Source: Paragonimus skrjabini miyazakii (lineage: Eukaryota > Platyhelminthes > Trematoda > Plagiorchiida > Troglotrematidae). Taken from it: 64,000 nucleotides of DNA. Shown piece after piece: positions 1-13,400 of this stretch (position 1 is its first letter; every line of letters begins with the position of its first letter). A model generated the notes under the pieces. It was not told the DNA's origin. It did not search any database and was given only the letters and a program-made list of their open reading frames with translations. Both the position numbers and the translations under genes were made by a program. The stretch lies in NCBI GenBank assembly GCA_014338405.1, contig JTDE01021452.1, positions 20,268 to 84,267 on the forward strand, read 5' to 3'.

Positions 1-739
1 ATTCACAACCGGTGCCACTGCGTGATTCAGGCAGACCGTGGTTACGTATGTAGGTTAATGTTTTGTTTCACTGGGTTTGTTTTGTCTTTTCTTGCGTGAT
101 TGTTACGGCCCATCCCCCTTTGAAGTGCGACGTTCACTGGTATTTTCTTAACTAGCACATTTCTATAGGCAGGTGGTGTTGCATTCATTTTGGCTGTTAG
201 GCTTCTGTGTTGTGTGAACAGACTGAAGACGAATGAATGTAAGGTGTACAGCCAAGATGGCTGTAGTCTGTCAGTACTTGGGGCAATGCAACGCAAAAAT
301 TAGTTCTTATGAGTAATATGGCATATTCATTAACTGTCAAGCGACCGAGCTGAAAAAATCTGGGCCTCCGCTCGACTCACACAAGCCATAGTAACGCGTG
401 CCCTTAGGCAGAATGTACGCCTACAGTTGAGCTACAAAACCAGTACAGGAGCCTGGAAATTTGACATCAGGACCTCATTGTCTAACGATCCCAGCGTAAA
501 CATTCTTCCGATGGGCTTTTTGAAAATACAACACATTTGAGTAAGTTCTACGTTATTGCTTTATGGCGTTCGTCACCCACAGAACTGTGGTTAAACTGTG
601 AAAATTGCAACCAGTCGGTTCGAGCTTGCATGGTCTTATCAGCAATACGCGTGCACAGGTAAACAACCCATGACCTGTCATGATGATCAGCTGTTGAACC
701 ACGGGGGTTGTAGTCACGCGAGTTTCACAAAAACAAGTG

Positions 740-860
740 AAGCATTCTAATGATAGCGGAGCTCGAATAGAATGACTCCTTTCGAAGTGTGCTAGCCGAA
801 AGGCTTACCTGAATACGAAAGTTGCGATTAAGTGTGGGTGGTGTTCAATTTTGGAACATT
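740..860 (+). mobile_element. tRNA-derived SINE-like repeat, partial copy
   Basis: The plus strand matches the body of the family seen at 27.9 kb: a gagctcgaat-like block, tcctttcgaagtgtgctagc, cgaaaggctta and gtgtgggtggtgttcaattt. The tRNA-like head is not clearly preserved. Confidence 0.65.
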
Positions 861-2411
861 CTACTTAGTGGTTGAAATCGATTAGCTATTTCTGTTTGGT
901 CTGCAGACTAGCCTGGATCACCTCTGTTAAACCTCTTTTTAACATGTTCTGGAGCCGTGATGAAGGCTTATTATTTTGCCGGTCAGCGACAAATGGTTGA
1001 TCAGCCAAGTAAACAGTCTAATGTTATGTCAGACAGTAGAATGGTCCATAATGCTGTGGTTACGTGTAACCAGTCGATTGATTTATACTTTTTCTATCCC
1101 ATCCAGATAGGTTGAACGAACTGGGTATCCCTTAATGAGTTACCGCAATATCAGAGGAGACCTGATTCCTTATGAAAAATACTTGGATCTAACGAAAATG
1201 ACCATTTCAGGGGTAAAACACTAGAGCTAAAACATTAAATTAGCTGTTTGGCTCATACAGCACACTTAGTTTTTCGGGTGTATCCACTCTAAAAAAAACC
1301 CACCAGAGTCCATCGTAATTATCTCATCATTTGTTGAATTCCACAACAGACTTGATACAGACATTCGGGGTACCAAACCGAGTACTCAGACTGTTGTGTC
1401 CAATCGAATGCAAGTGAGCCATGCAGTCGGCCAATCAGATTGCTCTGATCTTCAACCGATCGATAGCGCATGTGGGCAGCGGCTGCCCGTGCCGTGTGGA
1501 CTAGGAGTTTTCCGTAACGTAACGTGAATCGGCTGCTCTAATAAAGCTTACTTACTACTGGTATTTTCCGTCATTCTTGAATACAACACATATGTATTAA
1601 TCTTTTTGGTTGTTGCGAGATGACGAATATACTCTTGACCCTTTGCTACTGATTCCAAACAGCTGATGTCTGGTGTATGTTATGTTGCGATTGTTGTATA
1701 CTTGATAGACAATGAATTAGGTTTTAATTCCCAGTCTTTCTCCTGTTGACTATCTACTACTGAAACAATCTTTTGAGTTACCTTCTATTCCTAAAACGTT
1801 CATCACTGATTCACATTTGCATAAACACTTTTATCCTTCTCTAATCCGTAAATTTTTCTTTTCATCATATTCATCATTCATGTGTAACTTTGCTTCTGAC
1901 AGAGTTCTATTTGTTGTTGATAAGTATTAAATCAGTACCCGTCGACAGAAATCTGTAGTTTTCTGCAAAACTCCTAGTGAAAAGTTTGGATTTTGTTACA
2001 CTTTTGGTATACTTACGTTCACTGTCTTTAAGTGTTTAATTATCGAGCAACACGGCCCGTACAGAATGTCATATCTGACCTCTACACTTGAGACCTGATG
2101 TATTGTTTTGGGATGTTGAATTTAAAATGGTATAACTTGCCGCGCCTTTAAATCCGGAAGACCTGAACCGGAGATCGAAACGAGTCGTTTATACGCACAG
2201 CGGGGAGTCGACTCCAAAGAAATCGGGAGATTTTCGTTGCCTAACGAAGTACTATAGACACTCTGAAAATGTTTTCCATCATCAGTGATTTTGTAACATC
2301 AAACTCGCGTGGTTGGAGATAAATCCAGCACGTCAATTGTCATGTTAGTCTCGTCAAATAAACTACGGTGATAGGAGCCTATTTTAGGTAAGAGCCAATC
2401 GTGAAAAGTTA

Positions 2412-2493
2412 GGGCATCGGCTGGATTCGAACCAGCGACAGAAACACTATGTCCAAAGGCAGCAAACGTTCCACCAGCTGATCTATGAAGCCA
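2412..2493 (-). repeat. tRNA-like element (SINE head or tRNA pseudogene)
   Basis: On the minus strand, an A-box-like tagatcagctgg is followed at tRNA spacing by a perfect T arm (gctgg, ttcgaat, ccagc; 2435-2419). The acceptor stem pairs at about five of seven positions and the anticodon arm is poor, so a working tRNA is unlikely. A second copy exists at 38.3 kb, which favours a dispersed tRNA-derived repeat. Confidence 0.5.
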
Positions 2494-4435
2494 CGCTAAA
2501 AGCTCAGATATTTTGCGAAAGCCAGTTTGTCATACATATAGCCATCTATAAACTGATTACTTTCGTTTCAGAAACAATCCATTATATGAGGTTTAAGGCC
2601 GGTCAGATAGGTTATCATGAATCGCGAGTCATGTTCAACGAACTTATGTTCGCACCCATATCTATCACATCATTTAATGTTAAAAATTTTACTAGGATCA
2701 ATATCTGCACAAATTTGTACTATAGAAAACAGTGCTCATTAATCGATGGGCGTGGGTTCTACATTGTGGTCCATCATTCTAGTGCATTCGGTTGAAGGTC
2801 AATTTCACCGTCAGTACACCGTTGGCGATAAACTTTTAACGACAATTCTAGAAAGTATAAGCACTTTCGCCACTTTTCAAATATACATTTTTGGTTGACG
2901 ACAATTTTTACGCACTAAACGTTTCACATCAAGCTTTAATTTATGAGAAAGACTTTGTAGGTTTTAATTCGACTGTAACTAACTGACCACCATTTTTCCA
3001 CCTTCTTTTAGTGTCGTCTTTCTCATCAGCAAGTTTAGGCTGATCGATAACTGAGTATAAGATGAACATACTGTTCGTAACATGATTGTCACGATTTTAT
3101 GTGTAACGAACTTGTCTTAGTTAATCAAGTTAAAGCTTCCAGGAGTAATAAAATTGAAATTAGCTTAAAATCTCGGATGATTTTGTGTGAAACTTCTGTT
3201 TTATAAAAAAAAGTCATTCTAGTTTCATATGAATTAGATGAACAAAGTAGCTGAACGCTTGATTTACGTAATTCCACAGATTATTACAACTCTCATCAGC
3301 TCGATCTGTCACCATTCAACAGACTCTGTGCAATAGCAGACACGGTATCGACACGGTCTAATCTATACCGCTGTTTTATTCGAGCTTACTGTGGAGGGGT
3401 AACTGGTCATTTGTGGTTCCTGAATGAGTAAATCAATGAAAGACATAACATCCCCCTTCGTTTAGTTACGGTTTTGGAGCTTTCGAAACGAGCTACAGGT
3501 GATTTCGAGGAACCAGAGAATGAGATTATTCAGCTTTTTGCACTTACAAACTTTTCATTTAAATTTGGGAAGAACAAGAATGCTTCTACTACCTGTTTGA
3601 CTTGGATGGGTTAATGTGCGTAGTTCTCTACGATTTCAGACAGTTTCTCGACGCAAATGCAATAAAATCAGTCTATCACAATAAAGCGCACGTTGTTCAT
3701 CAACACAAGCAAAATACGCAATCAATGATGTACTGTTTGCCTCTAGCTGTATATTAAACCAAGAGATGTTTTTGTTGTTCATAATTCGAGTGAACACATT
3801 TTAAAGATGTGGCTATACAACTGAAAACGTCTTGTATCACAAAAGAACGTAGATTCACTAGAAAAACTCTATGCTTTAGTGCGCTCCTATTCCATCTGAA
3901 CATCTTTCTGCAGCTATACAGCATGATTTCAGCGGTGATACTTTAGATAGTTTGGCTCATCATGCTCAGATTGAGATAGCCTTCAACTGAACTGTAGAGC
4001 TTTATGTCTTGATATCGTTGTGTGCTACACTGAACAAACATGTTCTAGACATTTTCAATCGACTTTAGATCAGAATTGTAGACTGGACAATCCAACATAT
4101 TTAATCACCTAAATAGAAACTATTTGTTATAGAGTGTAACACAAGTATTCAACATTGTCTTGTTGGAAAATCGCCCCTGTTGCCACACACTTGGTAATAA
4201 ATAGTAGAGTCCTCATCAACGCACTGACTCAAGAATCAAAATTTATTCAACGTTCTTATTTGGTTCCCCACCCATATCTTCTATAATCCATCTAGTCTTG
4301 TTCTCATATCCCAGAGCAGTCCAAGCTAATAGTTATTTTTACCAAATGTCACCAGATGTTTATAGGTTATTCACAATACATAAAACTAACTTCACTCATA
4401 ACATTGATAAGTCGATAGCTAGTGTGTAGTAGGGG

Positions 4436-4696
4436 ATTTTGATTTTCATATAAATTGAACATCACCCCTAATTGATCGCAGCTGTCGCGTTTCCATAGAC
4501 TATCCAGTCAGCCCCTTTCGAAAAGGAGCACTAGACTCGAGTTTCGCTCTCATTAGAGCTCGTCAGTAATGTATTTCTTTGCCACGGCCGGGTCTAGACC
4601 TCTGGTCACGCTTGTATGAAGCAACCATGTTGACTGCTGCGCCAGTGACCTCATATTGGGCACGACAGAATTATCATTTGTGAACGCTCGACCATT
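4436..4696 (-). mobile_element. tRNA-derived SINE-like repeat, near-complete copy
   Basis: On the minus strand the copy begins near 4696 and has a polymerase III-like A box (tggcgcagcagtcaac) and B box (aggtctagaccc). The family body follows (gagcgaaactcgagtctag, cttttcgaaaggggctgact), ending at gtgatgttcaattt. It matches the copy at 27.9-28.17 kb over nearly its whole length. Confidence 0.75.
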
Positions 4697-4843
4697 TTCT
4701 CTTGTGAGTAATGCTCTGATTGCTCCATCGTCTCGAGAGGAGACACAATAAGTGTCCTGTTAACTCCAATCGACAACCCCGCGATTACGACTTCCTAGAC
4801 AGATCAAACTCTCCGATCTCATCAGATCTGCTAGGCCCGGTGT

Positions 4844-4995
4844 GATGTCGGTGGCGCAGTGATCAACACAGTTAACTCATGGAAGCGTGACCGGAGGTCT
4901 GCTCCCAGCAATGGGAAGGATAAGCATTACTGTCCAGCTGCTGTAACAAGAGCGAAACCTGAGTCTAGTGTTTCTTTTCGACAGAGGCTGACTGG
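4844..4995 (+). mobile_element. tRNA-derived SINE-like repeat, facing copy
   Basis: Plus-strand copy with the A-box region (gtggcgcagtgatcaacac), a B-box-like gaggtctgctccc, and the body (agagcgaaacctgagtctag, tttcttttcgacagaggctg). It lies about 150 bases from the minus-strand copy, head to head. Confidence 0.65.
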
Positions 4996-4999
4996 AAAT

Positions 5000-7244
5000 T
5001 AACCAAATCCCTGACTACTCATCAGTAGTCTAATTGTTGATCATCGGTATAGACTGTGGTGGTTTAACCCTAATTCAATGTCTCAGCTTGGAAAAGGAGT
5101 GCTTTCATAGTTCGGGCCATTTGTTGTCGTACCCTGCGGATTACTTTCGCAAAATTATTTCACAATATGTCCGTTTACTCATTCAACTAATTGATTTTAT
5201 CACTCAGTACAGCCCTGAAAATGTTCTGATGACCGTCCATTCTTTTCAAAATAATCGAAAGGGCTGTGAACCAGCCTGCGCCAAAGTTACAAAATCATCT
5301 ATATGACCAAACGGGATTGCCCCATTCAACTCTGCATAAGAAGAGTCACATCAATGTCAGAAAGCGAAATCATATGATTGATAATATCCTGGAACGTTCG
5401 TACGACATCATGCTCAGTCTGTTCATGTTGACTGACAGCTCAAAGCAGCCGAATTGTACTTTTGGTTTCAGAAAATGCAGGAAGTTGACCAAACCTGTTT
5501 TTTTCATACAGCATAACAGTGGTTGCAGCGGTAAATATCAGTAGAAGGTGAAAAAACAGCGGTTTTATTTAAACAAGACGAACACGGAGTTTACAGACAG
5601 AGCGTGCTTGTGCCAGACGTCTAGCCCACAATACTGTGATGCTGCTGTTGGTTAGGTTACTGAAAAATGGATGAATCCACTTTTCAAAATCATGAAATTA
5701 TTTACTATATTTTACAATTCTTGTACAGTGATATTGATTAGTAATGAGTTTAAATTCAGTCTGAGCGGTCCCAACACAAAATGAATTACAAGTATGATAT
5801 TCAGAAGAAGTTGTGCTGCAATTGTGAAGTGAATCATAGTTTATTATTGATGGTTTGTGGTGCATTCACAGCCACGGGTTTAAACAAACTGGTTACATTG
5901 CGTGGTTAACCGAATTTGAATTCCTATGGCAACACACTGAACAGGACTTGTTGTTACATCGCATGCACCAACGGACACAATTTCTTAGAGGACATTACCC
6001 TATGTTTGTGACACAGGTCATAGAACGTGGCTTCTGATTAACGATCTACATGGGTCGAGCTGGTCAGTTTATAATCTAGAACCAAACCCGAGTGAATATC
6101 TGCGAAGCATGCTTCTCACGATGGATCGTATAGTTCAGCCTAAAACTCCTACTGTTCCATTTATCTCATAAATAACACACAGTAACGTGAAAACTACGAA
6201 AACTTTTATAAGTGATACATCTTCGAACAAATAGCTTCATCCACTAACTGTTTTGTTTGATTCGCTATGACAGTCAGGTTTCGTGTAAGCATTACATATC
6301 TGACCTATTGATGAGTAAACAAAGACGAGTTTGTTTGGTGTATTGCTTTTGACAGTTACTCTGAAGACCGTCAGTTATTTATGGTTGTGTTACTAATATA
6401 GACGAATAGTTCAATTCACTTCTGTGACCGTTTTGTACGGTTGTCCTGATCAATAAGAATAGCAATGGACGGTTCTTGCTAAGCAGACAACACCGCCTTC
6501 GGATAACAACATCTTCAGCAAAGATCAGTATTCGTCTATGTGTGGGTATAAATAGTAGGTGACATGATAGTGCCTCATTCTTGTGTGCCTTGCAATGGCC
6601 GTTGCAATCTCGTTGTTTCCATGTTAAACGGTGGTGTCTTACACCTTTGCAATCCGTTTCTCTATCAACCGGGAGATGTGATCCGGGTTGGAAACCACTT
6701 GTCAGTTCTATCTGTGTGGAATGCCTAGTATCGGACTCGACAGTGCAAGATTTGGATTTGAATGGCTCTTTTTGCAGAGCAGAGAAATCCGTTACGTTTC
6801 TAATGCTTGCACTAGTAGACAAACAAAACAGTGAGGGAATGAGCCAAACAGCGCTGATTTATATAAATATATGTATATGTTTAATATATATATACATATA
6901 TATATATATACGACATGTGTCGACCCATTGAGCGCTGTCTTGTTAACACTGTAACAGAAGTTTATGGCGTTGTCTTTCCAGAAACATTCCGAACTACTAC
7001 TTCCTGTGTGGCGCAACCTCTTTTTGTCAGTTAAATCTAATGTTTGCCACAGGTATCGATGTGGATTAAGAACGTCGTATCTAGGCAGAGTTGAGTTTCA
7101 AATGCAACTCGAGTTCAATGAAGAAATCCCGAAGTAAGTCAAATAAATGGTTGCACACACCTTGGACGCTACAGTTCTACACAGAATCTATAATTGTGTG
7201 CCACATCCATATAACACAGCGTTAGTCAAATTCGCTAACTGCAC
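5000..7244. other. no gene recognised, unassigned open frames
   Basis: Two overlapping plus-strand frames (5034-5306 and 5266-5544) and a 147-codon minus-strand frame (6379-6822), the longest outside the channel in this part. None shows motifs I can place, and the last is open on both strands over part of its length, which argues for chance or TE remains. Confidence 0.5.
6856..6913. repeat. TA-rich microsatellite
   Basis: Interrupted (TA)n tract of about 58 bases. It creates the Ile-Tyr-Ile-Tyr tails of the spurious open frames crossing it. Confidence 0.9.
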
Positions 7245-7430
7245 TTGGTGGCCGTTATTGGCTGGAATACGCTTGAGACGGATTCTGGATTCATTATGTC
7301 AGAACAGTTTGTGAACAGTCAGTAATTTGGTCTGTTGGTAACGCTTCACTTCCGACACAGAAAATTCATCAGACCAGAAGAAACAGTTACAGCTTTAGTA
7401 CATTCAGTGGTCTTTATTCGATGTCACTCA
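7245..7430 (-). repeat. hammerhead-like repeat, copy 1
   Basis: On the minus strand this copy aligns with 45250-45450 over most of its length. It holds an intact CTGATGA (7372-7366), a stem II arm pair around a short loop, and GAAGC where a hammerhead has GAAAC (7347-7343). Bases TGGT before the first box can pair with ACCA after the second, as helix I. Isolated; no coding part of an element was found beside it. Confidence 0.5.
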
Positions 7431-10400
7431 GTCATACAGTGTCTCTTGCTGACGATGCAAGCAACTCGGGCAATCCTCTCTGCTATCCATAATTTTGAAA
7501 AGAGAGGGGTGATTTATCATTCATTCGTCATCTCCTGGAGAGTCATCACCAGATGGACCCAATGCAGGCATTTTCGGTTGTTTACGCAACTGATAAGCCC
7601 CGGTTGTTACGATATGCTAAGGCTCTGAAACGTTGGTGTCCACCTCTGTGAGTGCAGAAAGACTCCTTTGTTAGTTTATCACTCCCATGGTAACAATGAC
7701 ATTGTTTGATTAGCGAACAGATCCACCGTGTGTTTCCCTGATATGTCTAGTTTCACAATTGACCCCTGTTTTTCGCTTTTTAATCTCCTGTTCTGTAGTA
7801 CGCACTTGATAATATGCAGACAAATTTGCCAGGCCATAAATTGTGCGCATTTACGTTTTTGACTGTTCTACTAATATTTGGTTTAGGTCATAAAATTACG
7901 TTGTGTGCAGTTACTGTTGCCTATCTGTGGATGAGAAATGTTCAGTAATTTGCAGGTGCATTCCGTGAGACCTTTGTTAGTGTTTTTGTTACAACAAACT
8001 TCCGGTTGGAATAGTCAAATGGGATATGTAAGTAGTGTGTGGTTACTAGATAAAAATCGTTCGAAAAGCACGGAATTGCCACTCATCACACGTGCATGTT
8101 CGATGAACTTTGAACACACGTCCCACCAAGTGAACGGCAGACATGAACGTTAGGAAGACAACCTATTTGCGTTCTGAAAACCCAGTGAATTCCGTCGAGC
8201 AATACAATGATCAAGAACATTAGATGTACACACTTATGCACGTTTCTTCTGAGTGCTACTAACCATTTGCATTGCTTTGTGAATTCCGATGAACCTGAAA
8301 GTCACAGCAAAAACAACTCTTAAACGAGTTGTAACCTTTTCAGCCTAACATATGTACATTTTGGCTATGCTGTTTATGCTGTGCACCGAGATTGAGTCCG
8401 GATATGAACTGACGGAAAACCTTACTTATCACTGCAAATAAGTTGCCATGCATCGATTATGCTTTTAGCAACTTCCAGACGCACACCATCACATGACAAG
8501 TATGCTAGTGATCCGCAATGGCCTGTGACCCTTTCAGTCGGTAACCATAATGTTACCTCTTAATACAACGCAGTAAAATGGTTCGTTTTTTTATTTGTAA
8601 AGCACCATCGATGGGACAGCGTAATTTGCCAGCTAAACTGGTAATTACCACCCCTCAGCAATGAGGCTGCTTCACTTCAGGTAACTAATTAGAATATTAT
8701 TTAAATTTAGAACTGGTTGAGAATCTCTGAGGCATTCCCGTTTGACTAGTGTAGAAATTCTTACATCCACTGATTCAAATTGTACTTATGGAATATACTA
8801 TTACAAAACTCGAATAACCCGAGTCCAGTCCGTTTTGATCCACATATTAGGAAAAAGAGAAATCTGTCCATAAAGACGGATGCATATCTTGAGTGTTCTA
8901 CACAAATATTCGTTTACAATAATAACCTCTTCAACACCGTTCTTTCACCATTCTTCATAATCACGTGAATCTTAACGTCATGGTCATTCTTTATGTCTGC
9001 TAGTGCATCTAAGCCCCAGTGTTTGCATTCATTTCCGAGAACGGTCCAGTCTAGCGGACACATCGCACACAGTTTATGAGATAGTTGGACCTGCTAAATT
9101 TATTCATGTTCTCAAACGATGTCCAGATTCAAGCTAACAGAACACTCATGCATCACGTATATCACGGCTATGACTACCTGCTATCTTAGAATAACTGCCA
9201 CTCTCCTCCCTACAGTGTCTGCCACATGTAGACATGAGTAATGTAAATTGTATGTGTATTTATGCTGAATACATTGCCAAACGTAATGCATAGTATAGCA
9301 ACCGATGTACGTCAGTTTCCCTACGGTTTAAATTATAGTAAGTGGCTACTGTTTATACCGTGCGCAAAAGTTATATTTTCACCAGTTTTGTGTTATTACG
9401 ATCACATAATCTGAGTAACGCACAAGTGTACATTACCTATCACACTGTACACTCTACACCTATTTTTGTTAATTGTGAATTAATGGAATACCTTGTCAAG
9501 TAGCGTATTTCGTACGATAAAAATGCAATAAGTTTCATTGGTTGAATATCCATCAAACTTATTTTACATGCCATGTCACCTGTACGTCGACTTCTCTTGA
9601 TGAAGACAGGGGAAGCTTAGGTGGTCGTTGATTGGAATTGAAAGTTTGTCCTTCAGAAATTGGTACATCATTGGGATCATCCTTGTAAGGATGATGATTT
9701 TTCTTTGGAAAGACCATGTTGGGGAAATTACTATATGTACAAATGTAGTGAGGATAACAAGATTTAGGTCATTACTATTGATTATGTGGTCCAACTAATT
9801 TGCTTTTCTTGTTCCGTCCCAGTACCCTTGTTCCCGCTGATAATGTTATAGTCATGGTAATTTGTTCCGCTTAACTGCCATACACCGAACACCGTGATAT
9901 TAGCCGAAACAGTGTTTTGCGCAAGATAACCCGGTGTGACGTGAACTGAAATGAAAAATGAGAAAACCCATGGATTTAGATTGAATGTGATTAGAAGACA
10001 AAGTCGATTGCAAATTTGATAGTTGCACTCAGTTTCTCAGAGTGACTATATACCCCCCTCCAAAAATTATCGCAGCTTTCCATTGAAAATTGCAAGCAAT
10101 TCACTTCCGGATAACTTTCTTTCCGGTTGAATTATATACAGCGCGTTCCATTTTGTGTTGAGAACAACTCTCTCGCTCTCTTTCCCACACGAACACACCC
10201 ATGAATTGATAGGGAGAGAGGAAAGAACTAGTCCCCCATATCATCCACACTTACCACTCACTCGTTGGTCGATCGAACTTTGAGTACGCTTCATGTTTTC
10301 CTATCTGTGATTACTTTGCGTTCTGTTAATTTTTCTTTCTATGTGTGGGTGTGTGTTTGCGACTTTGCTGGTTGTCCACTCGTCTACTGACCCATTACTG

Positions 10401-13400
10401 CGCTGGCGGCTTTGATGTATTGCTTCCGACACCTTTGGGTTACGTAAACTGGAACGACTTAATGTCAAACTGTGCGTGAATAAGCGCATACAATTATGAA
10501 ACCACACACGTGTAATATGCTCACAGTAACCATAAATGATTTTCCGAAATAAGCTACTTTTTACTAAATTGTCATGTGGTTTAACGGATGAAATCAACTT
10601 CGATAGCTATACATATTTTAGTGATTTGATTACTCAAACCGTTCGCTTGTCCGGCTTGCTCAGGGATAAATGAGGTTGGACATGATTCCTTAGTGTTATG
10701 AATCAATAATTTGAAATTGGATATTCATCATCAAATTGCTTTCACCATACACATACACGTGATACTGTTTCGGATAGAGGATAGGTTGGCCTTACAATTT
10801 CAGTATACAGACATGAATCAAAATGACGAAAGCATTCCGTTCACCGAAACTGGACTAACCCTCTTCCATACAGACGTTTTCCGGTAACGGACTTTCTGTT
10901 TCACCGAGATTCACCCGGGAAGATTGTAACAATTTACGATGGCTAACCAGTTTGTAACTGCACTCGGCTTTGCTTCAAACCAGTCTGCAGCAAAACTAGA
11001 ATGCCAGACGATTAATTTCATCGTAGGCATATGGCTTAACTACTTAGTTCAGTAGACCCTACAAGACTGAGCATATGAATTCGCTCGACCGTTACTACCA
11101 ACTTTTCGTCTTTTAATATGATTGTTGCATACCGGTTGCACACAAATATTTATGACTGTTGGTTTGAAGACAAGTCACGTACACCACCACGAACTGATAT
11201 CTTTCGCAGCCAATATAGAACACCGCCGTCAGAGCCATATTTGAACACATGACCTTTATGGTCTGTAATAAACCAGCTTATCGGACTCATGGAACGTTCA
11301 TGCTGTAATCGCACAGACGGTCGAACGGTTTCACTTTCATCATGACAGACAGAATACCCGAAAGCCGAAACGCTTTTTGGGAACAAGTCAAAGTTATGTT
11401 AAGGGGACTGGAAACATATGACAGAAAATTATCAATAAAGGCAATCGGGACACGGGACGAATCAATTGTTACTGCCATACATGGCAGCCGTGGCGTTAGC
11501 ACGAATCTGATTATGAGGGTGTGAACACTAAACGAGGAAGTATTTTTTGGGGGATAAAATGGTGGTGTACAGACTCCTCGATCGCACAACTACAATCTCA
11601 TTGGCTAATTGGAACAATGCAGTAACATTCCAGCAAAAAGGGTGAATCAAATCATTCCAGCCTTACTTCAAACAGCTGACGTTCTGTTTTACCTGAAGTT
11701 TTGACCAATTTCGAAGAAGATACCCCAAACCCTGATATGAACGGTGTGTCTGATTCGTTTATTATGATTCATCAGGAGACAAATCTTCCAACACAGAGAT
11801 CATCGGAGACTTAGTGAAATGTGTTCACATGCCCCGGTTATCATAAGTATAGTTTCTTAAGTAAAACAATGGATGAACAAACCGTCCAAATTCGCCAATC
11901 AAAGATAATCTCAATTGGTAAGAGTATGCGTTAGGAAGCACCCTGCAACAAAAACCCATAACAGGTATTCAGATCAAGTTGCTAGATCATCCGCACCACT
12001 TGAATATACCCAAAAAAGTGCACACGTTTTAAAATGGTTCGTTTGCCTCATCCAGCTGGAAGTTCTAACCAGTAATTGGTCGATCTTCAACTATTCGTCC
12101 ATTAGAACTGTACATAAGCGCTGCACAGTTGGTTACTTTACATATGCGATTATCTTGGTACCTGGAAGTTATCCGTACACCGATTACAGATCTATTCAGA
12201 CCATAGAGGATGTAGGTCTGTTACACACCCATTAGCTACAGCGTTGTATCAGAAGTGACGCCTATAGAACAGGATCTGGATGCTACTTCCTATCACACTT
12301 CAGTAAGCCCTCAATGAATATTTTGGAGTCACGTTAACGATAAAGAAACTAAATAATGTGTTGATACAGCGTGATGACTTACAGATGCACGTTGATTACC
12401 TACAACTGTTGGAAGAACGATTATGATCTCAGATGATAGATTTTATCTGAACACGAGACACAAAGTATAAACAATACATACAAGGACAACGAATGCAGTC
12501 GTTCACGAATTTAGCAAACATTCCAAGAATATGGCTCACAGTTTAATAACTTCGCACAAAACATTGTACGTCTAACTTAACTAAATGCAGGATGAACATT
12601 ATCAAATTATCTAAGGTCAGAAGTCGAAAATATGCCAAAATTACCTACTCAAGCCTAACAAAGTGAATTAGGGTTGATTTTATGATGAGAAGGAGAACTG
12701 CCTTCAAAATCGGTGCACTGATAACGCTTAAGTAATAAAAATGACATAATTTTGTGATCACTATATCGATTGTAATCACAATACACAACCCTAACCACTG
12801 TTCCTTTGATAAATTGACTCAGTTTTTGAGGCTATCTTGGTCATACATCTACTACTGTTACTATTGCTATACGGTTGGCGGCATCCGAAACGGGTTAGCT
12901 TGTCACAGTGACCGAAACCATAGAACGCTTGCGCTTCAAACCATCACCCCAAGTGACTTGCGCTGCACCCCTTGCAGTTCCACTCACACACCGCGTATTC
13001 GGTGTAAATCCAAAGGAATAAAACCAGTAGGTGTGTGAGTGAGGCCTTTGTGTCCAGCTGGCCAATGCTGGTTAGCCAATTGAATGGCTAGCGCGAAAAG
13101 AAAACCCTTATCTCTCGGAAAATTAACAGAGAGAGTGTGTGTGTGTAATGGCAAGATCTAAACTGACAAGAAAGATATGTTAAATGCAATACAAGAAACA
13201 TTTCAGCATACGAGTGCATGTTAGTGCATTCTAGAGAGGATAACGTTGAAAAACAAAATTCAAGGTTGAACTACGAAAAGATCAGGCAAAGGATTCATCA
13301 TTCAATACACCATCAAAGCTCAAGAAAGGAATAGGTAGAAGACTGCAGACACCTAAGTTTACGATTCACTCCTGATACGCACACATACACACAAAACCAT

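Larger units (their letters stand above)
1..4435. other. no gene recognised
   Basis: Apart from the SINE fragment at 0.8 kb and the tRNA-like element at 2.4 kb, I see only short open frames. Near 1475-1545 there is a perfect GGGCAGC-G-GCTGCCC hairpin followed by AATAAA, which could be the 3' end of an old retroelement. Confidence 0.6.

Noticed and set aside
6379..6822. 147-codon minus-strand open frame as a gene
   Set aside because: No domain or motif, no splice context, and the opposite strand is open over part of the same stretch.
9576..9794. Minus-strand open frame as a gene
   Set aside because: Composition and length fit chance in AT-rich DNA; no motif recognised.
12233..12275. Fourth copy of the hammerhead-like repeat
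   Set aside because: The tgtatcagaagtgacg stretch matches, but the first core box and the flanks do not.
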